Shown: positions 32,301-44,089 of the stretch, piece by piece
Layout: each line of letters begins with the position of its first letter
Position numbering within the stretch: position 1 is the first letter of the stretch
Source: Bactrocera neohumeralis
Taxonomy: Eukaryota; Arthropoda; Insecta; Diptera; Tephritidae
DNA: 64,000 nt
NCBI RefSeq assembly: GCF_024586455.1
Contig: NW_026089623.1
Span: 6,693,367 to 6,757,366 of the forward strand
Direction: 5' to 3'
The notes under the pieces: generated by a model
What the model saw: only the letters and a program-made list of their open reading frames with translations
What the model was told of the DNA's origin: nothing
Database searches by the model: none
Position numbers and translations under genes: made by a program

Positions 32301-34016
32301 TTTGAGTCACTACGGACTGTTAATTCTACAGTATTCCCAACATATCGTGCTGCATGTGAAGAACTAAATTTACTTGAAAACGATACTCATTGGGAGACAA
32401 CAATCGTTGAAGCAATTATATCTGCATCTCCAAGTCAGATATGAACATTACTGGCTATCATCATTTCGACATACTTACCATCGAACGCATCTACCCTGTG
32501 GCACAAATACAAGGATAGTATGTCAGAAGACGTTTTACATCGGATTCGTGTCAGTTCGAGAAATCCCGACCTTCAGATTAATAAGGAAATTCAGAGTCGG
32601 GCTTTTACCTTGAGCGAAGACATGTGTTACCTCATGTGCGGTAATTTATTAGTCAGGTTAGGAATGAAAGCGCCAAATTGTGAAAGGAATGTGAATATGA
32701 TCACCAGGAAGTAGATTTAATAGCTCAAACGAATGTACCCCTGTTGAATCACCAACAAAAGGAAGTTTATAATACATTGATGACGGTCATTGGTAATGGA
32801 AATCATAGTTTATATTTCCTGAATGCTTCTGGTGGTACTGGTAAGACATTTCTCATGTCAGTAGTTTAAGCCACTGCGAGATCCAAAATTGCGGTGGCAG
32901 TTGCTTCTTCGGCTCATTCAGCAATAAAATTGCCTAAATCCACAAACTATTGAAGAACCAACATGTAATATTGGCCAAAGTTTTAACACCATCGAAAGTC
33001 ATCATCTGGGACGAATACACAATGGCATATAAACCAGCATTGGAAGCATAAAACGGAACATTAAAAGATCTACACAATGACTCGAGATGTTTTGGAGGCG
33101 CGATGATTTTACTGTCTGAAGATTTCCGCCGAACACTACCAGGAATACCAAGATCAACTGCTGCAGACGAAATAAACGCTTGTCTCAAATCATCGAATCT
33201 ATGGCGCTTTGTGAAGAAACTTCAGCTGACAGCAAACATGAGAGTTGCATTGCTGAACGATACATCCGCTGACGATGTCTCTAAGCAATTACTGACTATC
33301 GGTAATGGTCGAATACATGTCGACAAATCTAGCGTATTGATTTTATTTCCACAGAATTTCTGTAACTTTGTCTCATCAAAAGACGAACTGATCAACAAAG
33401 TATTCCCAAACATCATTACTAACCAGAAAAATAATGAATGGTTGAGTTAGCGAGCAATTTTGGCGGCTAAGAATAAAGATGTAGATGATTTACTTGTAAA
33501 CTTCATAATTCATTGATACACTTCATTCCTTCAAATCCATTGACTGTGTAACAAATGAAGATTAAGCTACTAACTATCCAATTGAATTTAAAAATTCCCT
33601 GTATATGCCAGACTTACCACCGCACAATTTACGACTAAAGGTTGGATCCGTAGTAACCATGCTTCGAAACATAATGTGATTTATGCGACGATACTCGAAG
33701 GTGAGGAAGTTCTCATTCCAAGGATCCCGATGGTCCCAACCGACATGCCGTTTGAGTTTAAACGACTTCAATTTATGATACGTCTTGCATTCGCCATGAC
33801 CATGAACAAGTCCCAAGGTCAATCCTTAAAAGTCTGTGGTCTGAATCTAGAAAATTGCTGTTTTTCCCATGGTCAGTCACATATGACATGTTCACGGGTC
33901 GGAAGACCATCTACGTTATTTGTTCTTGCATCTTATAATAAAACAAAAATTTCGTCTATCGTAAGGTGCTTCACTAAAAAGAAGAACCCATGTACTAAAA
34001 TACATGACCAATAAAA
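29329..34016 (+). mobile_element. Helitron (family A), forward, degenerate
   Basis: The 5' end is A|TCTATATATATAAAAATGAA at 29329, a Helitron TC start after a host A, followed by the GGCTGGACCGATTTCAC block seen in the other Helitrons. A Rep-helicase gene follows to about 34013. No CTAG-type 3' terminus was found, so the 3' end is missing or has decayed. Confidence 0.8.
29806..34013 (+). pseudogene. Rep-helicase (RepHel) of Helitron A
   Basis: Helitron RepHel proteins join an HUH replication initiator to a PIF1-like SF1 helicase. Exon 1 ends ...ENFMPTFK|GTAAGTG at 30263; intron 30264-30529; exon 2 30530-31025; intron 31026-31107; exon 3 from 31108. Rep: the HUH motif reads LSNAHILIWL, so the first His is replaced by Asn, and the two-tyrosine motif reads YICKNVNKGSD, the second Tyr being Asn. 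Helicase: Walker A SGGTGKTFL (about 32833), MILLSEDFRRTLPGIPRST (about 33105), QGQSLKVCGLNL and CSRVGRPSTLFV near the end. At least eight stops or frameshifts and an internal deletion near 32190 are present. Confidence 0.85.
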
Positions 34017-34334
34017 AATCCTTAAAATGCTTGCATTTTTAATTTAATTTTGATAGAATTGAAGGAAGTGAAGCGATAAAGATAGAAGTGGGAAACACTT
34101 ATAATGAATTGAAGGTGATTTGGGAATCAGCCTTTAATTGGACTGAAGTTGACATAGCCGAACTTTGTCATTGTCGAGGTGAAGGTATTTGTAAAATACT
34201 AAGTACAACCACTTTATAAATATGTTAAAAATGAAAATACGAAATATTAAATCTAATTTTTGAATTTGGGGTGAAGAAACTACTAAAAAAACTAGATCGA
34301 TTATTGCGCATATCATTTGATGATTCTTAAAATG

Positions 34335-34860
34335 ATGACAGTTATTTGTTGCGGTTTCATCAATTGTTTCAGCAGTATTGCGTCGGCAAGTTCATCAAAT
34401 TAGAAATGGAGGGTCTAACTTTAATTAGATTGAATAAAGGTTAGTTGCGTTCTGAAGAGTATATCCATCTAATTAGCAACAATGGTTATCCACTGTTTCG
34501 ACGTCGATCACCAGATGATAATGATCGAACTACCACAGAACAGAATGGTTTCGTTGTCGCCAGATTGTACCGGATACGCTTCGCCTTTGGCAACGAAAGA
34601 AAATTATAATGTTCCTCAACGTATGATCTGCTAAAGCGATCCGTTAGCACGAGCTTTGCTTTACTCGGAGATACCACGTTATTACAATGCTTCATTGAAG
34701 AAGTTTCAACGACGAAAGCGAGGGTAAACGGTTCCTGGTTATCCGAATGTATAAATAATTCAAATAATGATGAATACTTCTTTTTGTGGTTGTTGACCCT
34801 TTTTGTGGTTGTTTGCTTATTTCCAGTGTAAGAAAGTCGTTGGAATTTTACTAAATGGCA
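34335..34860 (+). pseudogene. Fragment of another Helitron RepHel gene
   Basis: Forward translation in shifting frames gives LFHQLFQQYCVGKFIKLEME, LRSEEYIHL, NNGYPLFRRRSPDDND, LARALLYSEIPRYYNASLKK and FQRRKRG, each matching a successive block of the Helitron Rep region at 31200-32210 and (reverse) 52700-54050. Segments between these blocks are deleted, so it is a heavily deleted copy from a distinct family closer to the one at 36733-39153 (shared RRRSPDDN). Confidence 0.75.
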
Positions 34861-36730
34861 GCACAAAAAATAAATAAAACTAAGCGAATGGCATTTCCAT
34901 TTATATTTTCTTATTGGGAAATATGCTATTAACAGCTGTTTTTTGTTTACCATCAGCAAATTAAAACCGAAATAAAAAGCATCGAAAAGCATTACAAAGG
35001 ATCAAAAATCATCAATAATTATCAAAAATTATTATTTATACAAAGAATTTTTTTAACCCTTAAAATTCGGATTACTTAATAAGCACATACATACCTTCAA
35101 TAAAGTCCATTTCCTGAATAGCAGAACTTATTTTAAATTCGATTATTTTGCTTTTTAAACTTTGTTTAGGCATTTTATAAGTAGGAATTTTATTGAACTA
35201 GAATTGTAAACAATGAACAGCTGTTTGTGTAAAAATAAGCAAATAACCATACATAGGATGTTCATGGAGCACAGAGGTTATTTTTAATTTAATAATCACA
35301 TAACCCGATAATCACCTTACCGTGAACAGCCTAATTAAAATCCAAAACCTGCTTATTTCTTTCACCTAAGGCAAAACAGAGTTCGCCGGGTCCTCAGTAC
35401 CATAATATATTACTAATTATCTGGCTGACATTATAACAGATAAATTCCAAACCAGTGTGAACAACTTTTTGGTTGGAATTAAATTTAAAATCTAAATAAA
35501 ATATATACAGAAATTTAACCAAAATGCCGCTCTCAAATGTTTGCGCCCTAAGCATTTGCTTAACTTGCCTTAATGGGCAGGCTGGTCCTGCTGTGTCGAA
35601 ATAATAGTAAGGAATTGTAGAGAAACTTAAAACAAAGAATAGATATGACAAGTGAAGGCAGACTAATAATAAAACTGCAAATTAATATAAAAACTTTGTA
35701 TTAATAGTATTATACGCAAATCGATTGAAACATTCAAATAAATTCATATATATAAATGAACACATAAAATTATTTCAATTTTATTAAAGTATCATCTTAT
35801 TATATTGTTCAAATTGTGTTTATAAAAAAAAAATCTTTTGAATAATCGGAATATTTTTGTGCATTATAAATCAATGAATGAAAGCGGGCAAAGGTGAAAA
35901 ATATCGACGATAGTACCAGTGAAAAAATAAAAAAATAGACTCACAAATCTGAAGAGTGTTGTCCGTCAAATAAACTTGCCTACGATAAAACCGAGGGGGG
36001 TTGCACTCCGGGAGTGCAGACAGAAGTGAAAACTTGAACTTATATTTTTATTGTGTTCTCTGTCTCACATACCCAAGAATATGAAGACATAAATATATGA
36101 ATGTATGCATGTCCATGATGATACTCCCAACCACAGCACTGTGATATTTTCATGCTTCAATTTTTGCTTTGAACCAGGCAATCTCAATGTATGCAAATAC
36201 ATACATATGTATACTTTTTTTGCCGTCGGAATTTCCATATTGTCACGTAAACATAATTATGATATGAGTACAATTTTGTATGAATGCATGAATAGTAATA
36301 TTTATAGCCAATTTGGAATTGCATATTTAATAATTTTATTTGATTTTTACATAATATACTATACTAATAAATATTTTTGTATTATGTTTCTTAGTAATAG
36401 AAATTGAATTTATCACAACAATATACATACATATAAATATATCGTCTATCATATTAATCTTATTATCTGCTCATATGATTGCAAGTATACGCATGTGCGC
36501 ATTCAGAAATTCAAATCATGATTTTATCACTTATCAACATTACATGTGCGCGGATTGTTCTGCATGTTCATATACATTCATTTATACTTATACATAATAA
36601 TGCACAAGCATACAAACATGCATATGCGTACACATGTGGATATGCCACCAACATTGTTCTACAAAAACAATTGTCTCAAATAACAGAAGCATCACAGGTC
36701 AATATGGGCGCCAAATTGGCGAAGGACAAA
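34861..36730. other. Unassigned AT-rich DNA
   Basis: No coding region was recognised. A compact perfect hairpin GCACTCC-G-GGAGTGC is at about 36004-36018. Bases 36410-36620 are rich in ATACATAC and ACATGTG simple repeats. Confidence 0.4.
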
Positions 36731-37319
36731 TGTAGTATAAATTTATATAAATAAAAATGTATGTACGCGCATAACTCAATAACGCCTGGACCAATTTGGC
36801 CAATTCTTTTCAAGGATGGTTTTTACGGCGAGAAAAATTCGAATAGTTTCCGGAAAACCCCTAAAAACAGCCCTTTTCTTTTCCCATACAAACGTTACAA
36901 TAAATATGAATGTTTGTTTGTTAGTAACACTAAGAGAACGGTTGAACCAATCTTAATGAAATTTTTAAAGGTTGTTTGTTGTGGATCGGGAAAGGTTTAG
37001 AAACAAAATACCTTATACTTTTCATGAGGAGAAGTCGGAAAATTGGACAATTCCAAAAAGTAACATTTTCCATACACATTTTTTGCAATTTTTGTTTGTT
37101 TTGTTTTTCAATATTTTGATTTGTAAATTATTTGAATTGTTCAATTGCGGTCGCTTACTTTTTTATTCCGGCTATCCAAAGGAAAAATTATTGAAGATTA
37201 TTCAGTGAAAACTTTATGTATGTTTGAGACGATGTGATCAAATACAGATTGAAATTTGTTACGAAGCCACGAAGAGGTGGCACTAATATTGGTCGGCGTT
37301 CTTTTTGCCATCAACGTAT

Positions 37320-39060
37320 GGCAGCCCAAAGAAAGGCAAAAAGTACTCCCAAAATGAGATGACATACGTGCGGAATTATGGATCGCGGTCAATCAGCTAG
37401 CGATCGTAACGATATCACAGCACGACTTTTTAAACAATACCTGCGATATTTGATGGTCTTTATCTTGAAGCAACCTATGGTATATATGATGCTGTTAGAT
37501 GCTGAATGTGTTCTGTTGATTAGCAAAAAAGAGGTTTGCCGCACGCACACATTCTTCTTTGGATGCGGATGGTGATTACACCAGATCAAATTGATGAAAT
37601 CATTTCATGCGGAAATTCCTGATTCAGAGATAGATCCAGAATTATATGAAGTGGTGAAAACCAATATGATTCATGGACCTTGCGAACCTTACAATCCCAC
37701 TTTGGTTTGTATGTTTGACAATAAATGCACGAAACACTACTCATGTGCTTTTCTTTCGGAAACGGGAATGGGAAATGATGGATATTCACTGTATCGGCGT
37801 CACTCGCCAGACGACAATGGCAGAACATTTAGCATTTAGAGGCGTGAATATCGACGTTAACAACACATCGAAGTTGACAACACATGGGTCGTACCATATT
37901 CGCCCCTTTTGTTTAATTCACATTCAAAACTCATGTCAATGTTGAATATCGATCGAATCGATCAAATACGTTTGCAAGTACGTCACCAAAGAAAGCAACA
38001 TAGCGGTTATTGGCCTTGAACGATATGAGATCAGCAGTATCAAATGGGTCGATATGTGAACTGCAATAAAGCGCTTTGTAGGATATTTACTTTTGCAATT
38101 CATGAAAGTTTTCCGACTGTTTTGCGTCTCGCGGTTCAACTTCATTTAAGTCATCGCGTATTGTGAATGGTACAGAGTGTGCAACATTTTGAGAAGCATG
38201 CCAGCAGTAGCATTTGCTGGAACATGATAATCACTGGAAACAGACGAAGGACAATGCGATAGTACTTCGCATGCCACTGAAGTTCGCATACTTTTCGCGA
38301 AGATCATTTCGACATATCCGCCTTTAAATTCGCGTTAATTATGGGATACGAAAAAATGACATTGCCGATGACATTTTACATTGTATTCGCTAAGAATTGG
38401 AAATGGGCAAATTTCGGTTGATACTTCCAGTGGTTTGATATCAATTTCACCTCCCTTTTGTCAAATCACTTCAACGGAAGATGAACTCATCACGAATGTT
38501 TATCCGAACATTGGCCAAATTATCGTAACTGCGATAGCTTGAGTGCACGAGCAATTTTAGCTGCCAAAATTACCGATGTTAGTGATTTAAACTGGGATTC
38601 AAAGTCAAGTTCCGGGAGGTTTGCGCTCATATAAATCGATCGATCGTCTTGACAAGGAAGACGAAATCGTAAATTATCCAGTGGAATTTCCAAATACCAT
38701 ACCAAGCCTGCCCCAGCATCATTTGCGTCTTAAAGTTGGATCTGTCATTATTATGTTTCACAATCTTCATGCGCCGAAACTGTGTAATGGAACCCGAATG
38801 ATTATGACGTAGTTTTCGAATACAAGGGACAGCCATTTCAGTTCAAACGTATTCAATTTCCAGGGAAAATTGCCCTTGCGTTGACAATCAACAGGACACA
38901 AGGAAATCGTTAAATGCTATGTTTTTCACACGGCCAGATATATGTGGTGTGTTGACGAGTTGGAAACCCATCTTCTCTATATATTTACGCACCAGAACAG
39001 AAATCAAAAAGTTATGTTTATTAAGTTGCGCTACATAAAAAAAATGTAGAAAAATCGTAA
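37320..39060 (+). pseudogene. RepHel gene of Helitron B, heavily decayed
   Basis: Recognisable blocks in order: DITARLFKQYLRYLM (about 37410), EIPDSEIDPELYEVVKTNMI (about 37614), GNDGYSLYRRHSPDDN (about 37770), TFAIHESFPTVLRLAVQL (about 38090), LSARAILAAKITDVSDLN (about 38540), PSLPQHHLRLKVGSVIIMFH (about 38700), QFKRIQFPGKIALALTINRT (about 38840) and SLYIYAPEQKSK (about 38970). The HUH motif, the two-tyrosine motif and Walker A are all deleted or unreadable. Stops and frameshifts are too many to count reliably. Confidence 0.8.
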
Positions 39061-39122
39061 ATAAATCATTTTCGACAGAATATAATTTCAACTTTTTTTC
39101 ATTTCAAAACACATAATTTCAC

Positions 39123-39153
39123 GCAGGGCAACTGCTGCGGGGTCAGCTAGTTT
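39123..39153 (+). other. Helitron B 3' terminus (hairpin plus CTAG)
   Basis: CGCAG-GGCAACTG-CTGCG can form a short stem-loop about 10 bp before the terminal CTAG. The next base is T, the host half of the AT target. Confidence 0.75.
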
Positions 39154-39579
39154 TACAATAAAAACGATTTCATTCATAACCGCAGGCGATAATTCCACAA
39201 GCTATCTCGCTTCATTCATAAAAACAGACGCCGTAACATCTCCCCGAGCATGCCTTTGCCAACAAACGTCTTTTCGCGACGATGGCAAATGCTAAAAATC
39301 ATAAATTGAACAACTTTCTGATGCCTCTTCGCAGAAAGAAGTGAGAAAAGTGGCAACAACGCAGTTGTCGATTTATAATATTTATCTATTCTAAAATATT
39401 TTTCCGTGACTCGCAAAAATCTGCGTCAATATGCATTCACGCTCATACGTATACATATAGTACATACATATTTACGCACGTTTATAGGCAAAGCTGTTAC
39501 AGCGGCAAGGGAAGCGTTGACAATCGGCGGCCATTCGTTTATTTTTTTCGGCACAGCTTGGATTTTCTATCATCACACA

Positions 39580-39751
39580 AGTGCTGAACACAATGAGCGC
39601 GACAAACTGCAAACGACATCTGTCAAATATTAGAATACACACGTTCTTAGGGACACAGTTATTGAGCCAGCTGCACAACTACATAACTTTGAATATTTTA
39701 ATATTTGACAGATGTCGCTTACAGTCTGTCGCGCTCAATGTGTTCAGCACT
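39580..39751. mobile_element. 172-bp MITE, shorter copy of the AGTGCTGAACAC family
   Basis: The left AGTGCTGAACACAATGAGCG and the right GCTCAATGTGTTCAGCACT continue as a nearly palindromic inverted repeat of about 54 bp, including GACATCTGTCAAATATTA. Its left 100 bases match 20666-20765, so it is a deletion derivative of the 603-bp form. Confidence 0.85.
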
Positions 39752-40780
39752 TGACTCTTTGACAAAACGCCAGTTTCGGTCATTGGTTGACCGACAACGG
39801 AGATGCGAAAGATGCGTGCGACACTTGTTATTATGAATGTATGTACATATGTATGTGGCTCGAGTTTGCTTTCGTAAACATACAGACAAATGTGCCAATG
39901 AAATAATATATGTATGTACATACTTATATGCCATAGAAATTCTATTGGTGCAAATATGGAAATGATAACGAAATAATGCGAATATGCAAATTTCATGAAG
40001 CTCAACAATTTTCTTTGAAGAAAAATATAAATATAAATATAACTTTTTTGAAATAATTAAAAAACCAAAAAATATAATTAAATTATTTTTTACCTAATTT
40101 TTCACGATTTTGTAAAAAAATTAAAATTTTTATCATTTTTCTGAAAAAAATGGTTCATATGATACAAGATAAATCACGCATACATATGTGACTCAGAGAA
40201 TGCTTCTTTACATTCTTTGTGTGACTTTGTATATTTTTCTTCAAAGCATTTCTCTTTATTCATTCTCGCATGAATTCAGTTGTTTTACATATATTTCTGC
40301 CAGAGAACGTGCTCATTTCTGCTAAATAGCAGCGAGAATGGTGAAATTCTGCATCGCAATCTTATAAGTTCTGTTAGTCGTCCAATCGAACATCATACAG
40401 AATTCAATTTGCACCTTCTCTATGTCTTTATGTTCTCTGTCTGAGTATACATATTGGTATGTAATCTCGTCTGTCGCGTGAGCACTAACGAATGCCCATG
40501 CAAAGAGCGCGTATAGTATACATACATATTTATATTATAAGAATACACGCGGAGTATATCTGTGTAAAATCTCATCTGTCGCGAGAATGGCTGAAAATGC
40601 TCACCCACAAAAGTGCCCAACGCACCATAAGAAGTTTTCACTTCAAAAATAATGAAAGTAGCCTTCAAGAATATGCTTGTGAAATACCTAAAAGAAAACA
40701 AATTAAGAGGAAAAGATCAATAGTGGTTTAGAAAAAAACACTCATAGAAAGCGACTAAAAATTGATTAAAAAAAACGTTT
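39752..40780. other. Unassigned AT-rich DNA
   Basis: No gene recognised. Simple-sequence ATGTATGTACATACATA stretches occur at about 39838-39930 and 40510-40540. ORFs here are short and overlapping. Confidence 0.4.
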
Positions 40781-40784
40781 ATTT

Positions 40785-41330
40785 TGGAATTAGAAAGAAC
40801 ATTTGAAATAGTCGATCGTGATATTCTGACTAGAAAACTTTAAACGGTGGTAATTCGTGAAAACGAGCTGAAGTAGTATCAAAGTTATTTGACAGATAGA
40901 AAGCAACAATTAGTCATAGATTCTTTCACAATGCTATTTCCTTATGGATTAGCACAAGGCAATAATATTACTGAGGTACATAAACGATATTATTGATACA
41001 GTAAAATATAATACTACAAGATTAAAATTTAATTGTTTGCAGATAATGCGCTACTTTGCACTAGTGGGATACATTACACCAGCTAGTTCAAAATTACAAA
41101 ACGATGTTTTATATAAATTGTTATGTGCAAATATTTTAAAATTTAATGTATGTATGTAACAAAAACAAAATGCATGATTATTAATCGAAAAATTTCGAGC
41201 GAGCGTAATATATTTGAACTAGAAGTAAACAATGAAATAAAAGAACTTTTAAAATATCTAAAATATATAGGCATTATAATTAATAACAAACTTAAATTCG
41301 ACGAACACAATTAAGTCAAATAATTATATG
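40785..41330 (+). pseudogene. Reverse-transcriptase fossil of a second type of non-LTR retrotransposon
   Basis: Although frames are broken, the forward translation shows the RT motifs in order: LERTFEIVDRDILTRKL (about 40800), YLTDRKQQLVIDS (about 40888), PYGLAQG (about 40945), KLFADNALLC (about 41030), KTKCMIINRK (about 41165) and KYLKYIGIIINNKLKFDEH (about 41260). This is the pattern of jockey/I/R1-like LINEs and differs from the RTE-like copies in this window. The catalytic FADD reads FADN. Several stops and a deletion between AQG and the ND-I segment are visible. Confidence 0.75.
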
Positions 41331-41629
41331 TGCAAATTGTTTTTCTCTATAACTTGTGAGCAGCTAACGGCACAACAGACATTTTTGGTATAGATGTTTT
41401 CTTGTAATTACTTTATAGTTAAGCATCATTTAAAAAGTTATGCCTACACAGTATTCATAGTACTGTTATTTTGAATGAAGTAAGTCGCAATTTACTTATG
41501 AAATATTTATATGTGCAAAATGAACTATTTGTGTTCTGACTGGTACCAAGTAAACATATTAGTAGATAAGGCATAGATTAAATTACATTTTTTTGAATTC
41601 CTTGTAAAAAGCCATGTGGAGCTGAATTA

Positions 41630-42265
41630 TTATTATTGCACCAAGGGGAAAATTCTGCAATTCGTGCACCGTGCAAGGGTTTTGCAAGAGCAAGAGAATC
41701 CCCCTTATGAGTTTCAGGCAAATAAAAGAGGAAATTGATCTTAATGTCAAATAATAAGAAAATATTTATGCATTAAATATGAAAATCGAGTACTAAACCA
41801 TGCCTTAGCAACGTCATAAAATACACGAATTGCATTTTATGAAAAATATAAATTTTGCGACGAAGAATTTGAGTCTGTGGTTTTCAATGACGAAAAGAAA
41901 TTTAATTTGAATGCATCAGATGGTCTTCATAAATATTGGATTTGAGACGATAGCATGCCATACACACGTTCATGGCGGCAGATCGTTCATGGTAGGGGCA
42001 TCAATTTCATCAAAAGGCAAGTCCAAAATATGCTTTGTACCAAGCAAGATTAATGCAGAAATCTACATTGATTTGTTAGAAAATAAAATCGAAGATCTGT
42101 GGGAATTCTTTTATGTATTTATGTATTTTTCAAGCAGTTTTATTTTCTTAGCAACTAAAACATGCAGTTTTGGCTAAATGGAATAAAATTGATATGTTCG
42201 TGCTAAAAAAGCTGCTGGAGTCCATGCCTCATCGTGTCCAATTGGTGAAAATATAATCTGTTATT
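41630..42265 (+). pseudogene. Tc1-like transposase fossil
   Basis: Blocks in order: a helix-turn-helix end (SPLMSFRQIKEEIDLNV at about 41700), VVFNDEKKFNLNASDGLHKYW (about 41880; contains the first core catalytic Asp of Tc1-type enzymes), GGRSFMVGASISSKGKSK and ICFVPSKINAEIYIDLLENK (about 41973-42085), and the C-terminal KWNKIDMFVLKKLLESMPHR (about 42176). The segment holding the second Asp and the final acidic residue is deleted near 42100-42170. Stops and frameshifts lie between blocks. Terminal inverted repeats were not found. Confidence 0.8.
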
Positions 42266-42869
42266 TAAAAATTCAATACTATTTGCTTTATAAAAAAAAG
42301 ATATGTCCTTGTATTGAAATATGCGCCGTTCATACATTTGCAAAACAAATTGGATTTATGAAAAGCTCTTCCATGAGATTAATTTTAAATGAAAAAAAAC
42401 ATATGTACCGTTGAGTGAAATGCTTATAACATTAAACTTGTTAAATATAAAGCAATTAATATGTGATCACACTATGACAAAATGTTGTAATGTACCGGAA
42501 AAGATAACCATTTATGTTGAATACATAAATGAAACGCATGACATTAATACAGGGAACAAAAATAATTCTAGGTTGTCATCATTCGCAACTGAAATAGATA
42601 AGCCTAATCTAATTTAAAAATATTTTAATTTTAGCAATGAACACTTACAAAAGTTGTGTTATTGTTGCTGTTTTTAAACTCCTTTCTTTTTCCATACTGT
42701 AAAACCTTAAATATGAACTGAAATTTCATAAATTTGTATTAAACTAGGCTTTGAGAGTAATAATAACACTTATTTACAGTAATTTTGCGACTGTGATATT
42801 ACAGCCGCTGAGATGAGTCTGTTATGTTGATGGTGTCAATTTCGCGAGCAGTTTTTGCTATATACTATA

Positions 42870-43541
42870 GGCTATGTTCGTAAATGCATCATGACGCGCA
42901 TCATGACGATTGCATAACAAACAGAACGTTCAGAAATGCAATATTGCAACACTGCAATAATCAAGCGTTCAAAAAAGCAACACTTCTATCAACTGTCATA
43001 CATAATTTCTATCAAAAAATTGTTTACTGCATTTAACTACGATGTCTGACGAAAAGTAAGTGCAAAACTGTTTTATTTTAATTTTTGTATTGGAATTTAG
43101 TTAAATTATGTTAATAATAATTGTATAAATTATTATTTTTAAATTTTTAGTGAAAATCTCAGTAATGCGGAGACGCAGTTATTGCTGAGAGTACGGTTGA
43201 ATATGTCCTCGGGAAACGACTTTATTGTTTTAATAAATGATTTGTTTTTAGGTATTTTTCTTTTTAAAGACAAACATTTGTACCTACATACAAATTTTTC
43301 TTTTTAACTTCAATACCCTTCTTTTTCTTAAATTTAAAGAAAATCTATCATTTCTTTGCTCACAAATTTCGTCTAGTGTTAGATTCAGCAAAATTTCCAT
43401 TTTAGTACTATACGCGTTCAAAAATGCAAACAAATGTATCTGCAAATTGTCAAAAATTGTATAAGAAGTATCAAACGTCAAACTTGCAGTGTTGCTACTG
43501 TTGCTTATGCTGCAAGTCATGATGCATTTACGAACATAGCC
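42870..43541 (+). mobile_element. 672-bp DNA element with 26-bp TIRs and 3-bp ATA duplication, Harbinger-like
   Basis: GGCTATGTTCGTAAATGCAT plus CATGAC at the left end is matched perfectly in inverted form at the right end (42870-42895 and 43516-43541). ATA abuts both ends. A 3-bp duplication and a small spliced SANT-like gene fit PIF/Harbinger elements, which carry such an accessory gene besides the transposase; the transposase is absent. Confidence 0.75.
43042..43254 (+). CDS. Start of a SANT/trihelix-like accessory gene in the 42870 element
   Basis: Exon 1 is 43042-43055 (ATGTCTGACGAAAA), followed by GTAAGTG. The intron runs 43056-43150 and ends TTTTTAG. Exon 2 from 43151 continues in frame: MSDENENLSNAETQLLLRVR then LNM. 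The pattern acidic-x-W/L-x-x-x-E-T-x-x-L-L resembles helix 1 of the Myb/SANT-like domain of Harbinger accessory proteins. The rest of the domain is missing because the element is internally deleted. Expression is unproven. Confidence 0.4.
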
Positions 43542-43798
43542 ATAGTATGCTGCCAGTTTATCTCGCAATCAAAGAAAAGAATTACTAAATTCACAAAGCT
43601 TATCGCAAATATTTTGCGTGTGTTGTTGGCGATCAAAATACGGAGTGAGCTCCTCACGTGTGTTGTCAAACTTGTGCTGAAAATTTATATAACTGGTTTC
43701 AAGGTAAACCATATTTTTATGGTTCCAATGATTTGGCGAAAACCGACGAACTATTGCATCAACTGCTACTGTTGTATGATAAAAGTGTCTAGTTTTTA

Positions 43799-44005
43799 AT
43801 GAAAAACAACCTAATATTGAATATCCAGAGACTCCCTCCTAGCAACAATATCTGTTCCTCACTGGAACAAGGCTTACCTGCTCTAGCTCGCCCAGTAAAT
43901 TGGGATATGATGATGAAGGAGAACCTACTCCTACCTACTCCTCCAAATACAACCAACAAAGGACCCCATGTAATTGAACAAGCTGAGATCTTCACTAGTC
44001 CATAA
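43799..44005 (+). CDS. Unidentified ORF upstream of a transposon-like fossil
   Basis: The 68-residue ORF has normal composition (ARPVNWDMMMKENLLLPTPP, then NTTNKGPHVIEQAEIF). It lies on the same strand and 90 bp upstream of the fossil at 44090-44809, so it may be its 5' part. I do not recognise it. Confidence 0.2.
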   Translation: MKNNLILNIQRLPPSNNICSSLEQGLPALARPVNWDMMMKENLLLPTPPNTTNKGPHVIEQAEIFTSP

Positions 44006-44089
44006 ATCATTTTGAGCTATTGCGTTGCCTGGCATCAGGAACGAAAGTAATAATGTTAAGGTTCCGTAACCAGGTGCTACCCTCATTTT

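Larger units (their letters stand above)
36733..39153 (+). mobile_element. Helitron (family B), forward, degenerate, with preserved 3' end
   Basis: The left side has TATAAATTTATATAAATAAAAATG, then an AACTCAATAACGCCTGGACCAATTTGG block, equivalent to Helitron 5' regions though the initial TC is not clear. The right end is CGCAG...CTGCG hairpin, then GGGGTCAGCTAG|T at 39142-39153, a classic Helitron 3' terminus (hairpin, CTAG, host T). Confidence 0.8.

Noticed and set aside
36004..36018. GCACTCCGGGAGTGC hairpin as a possible small RNA or Helitron end
   Set aside because: It is isolated, with no CTRR terminus after it and no flanking element; a short palindrome alone is weak evidence.
43560..43800. 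Reverse-strand open stretch of about 70 codons beside the 42870 element
   Set aside because: No start codon at a sensible place, no motif, and the opposite strand is equally open in part.
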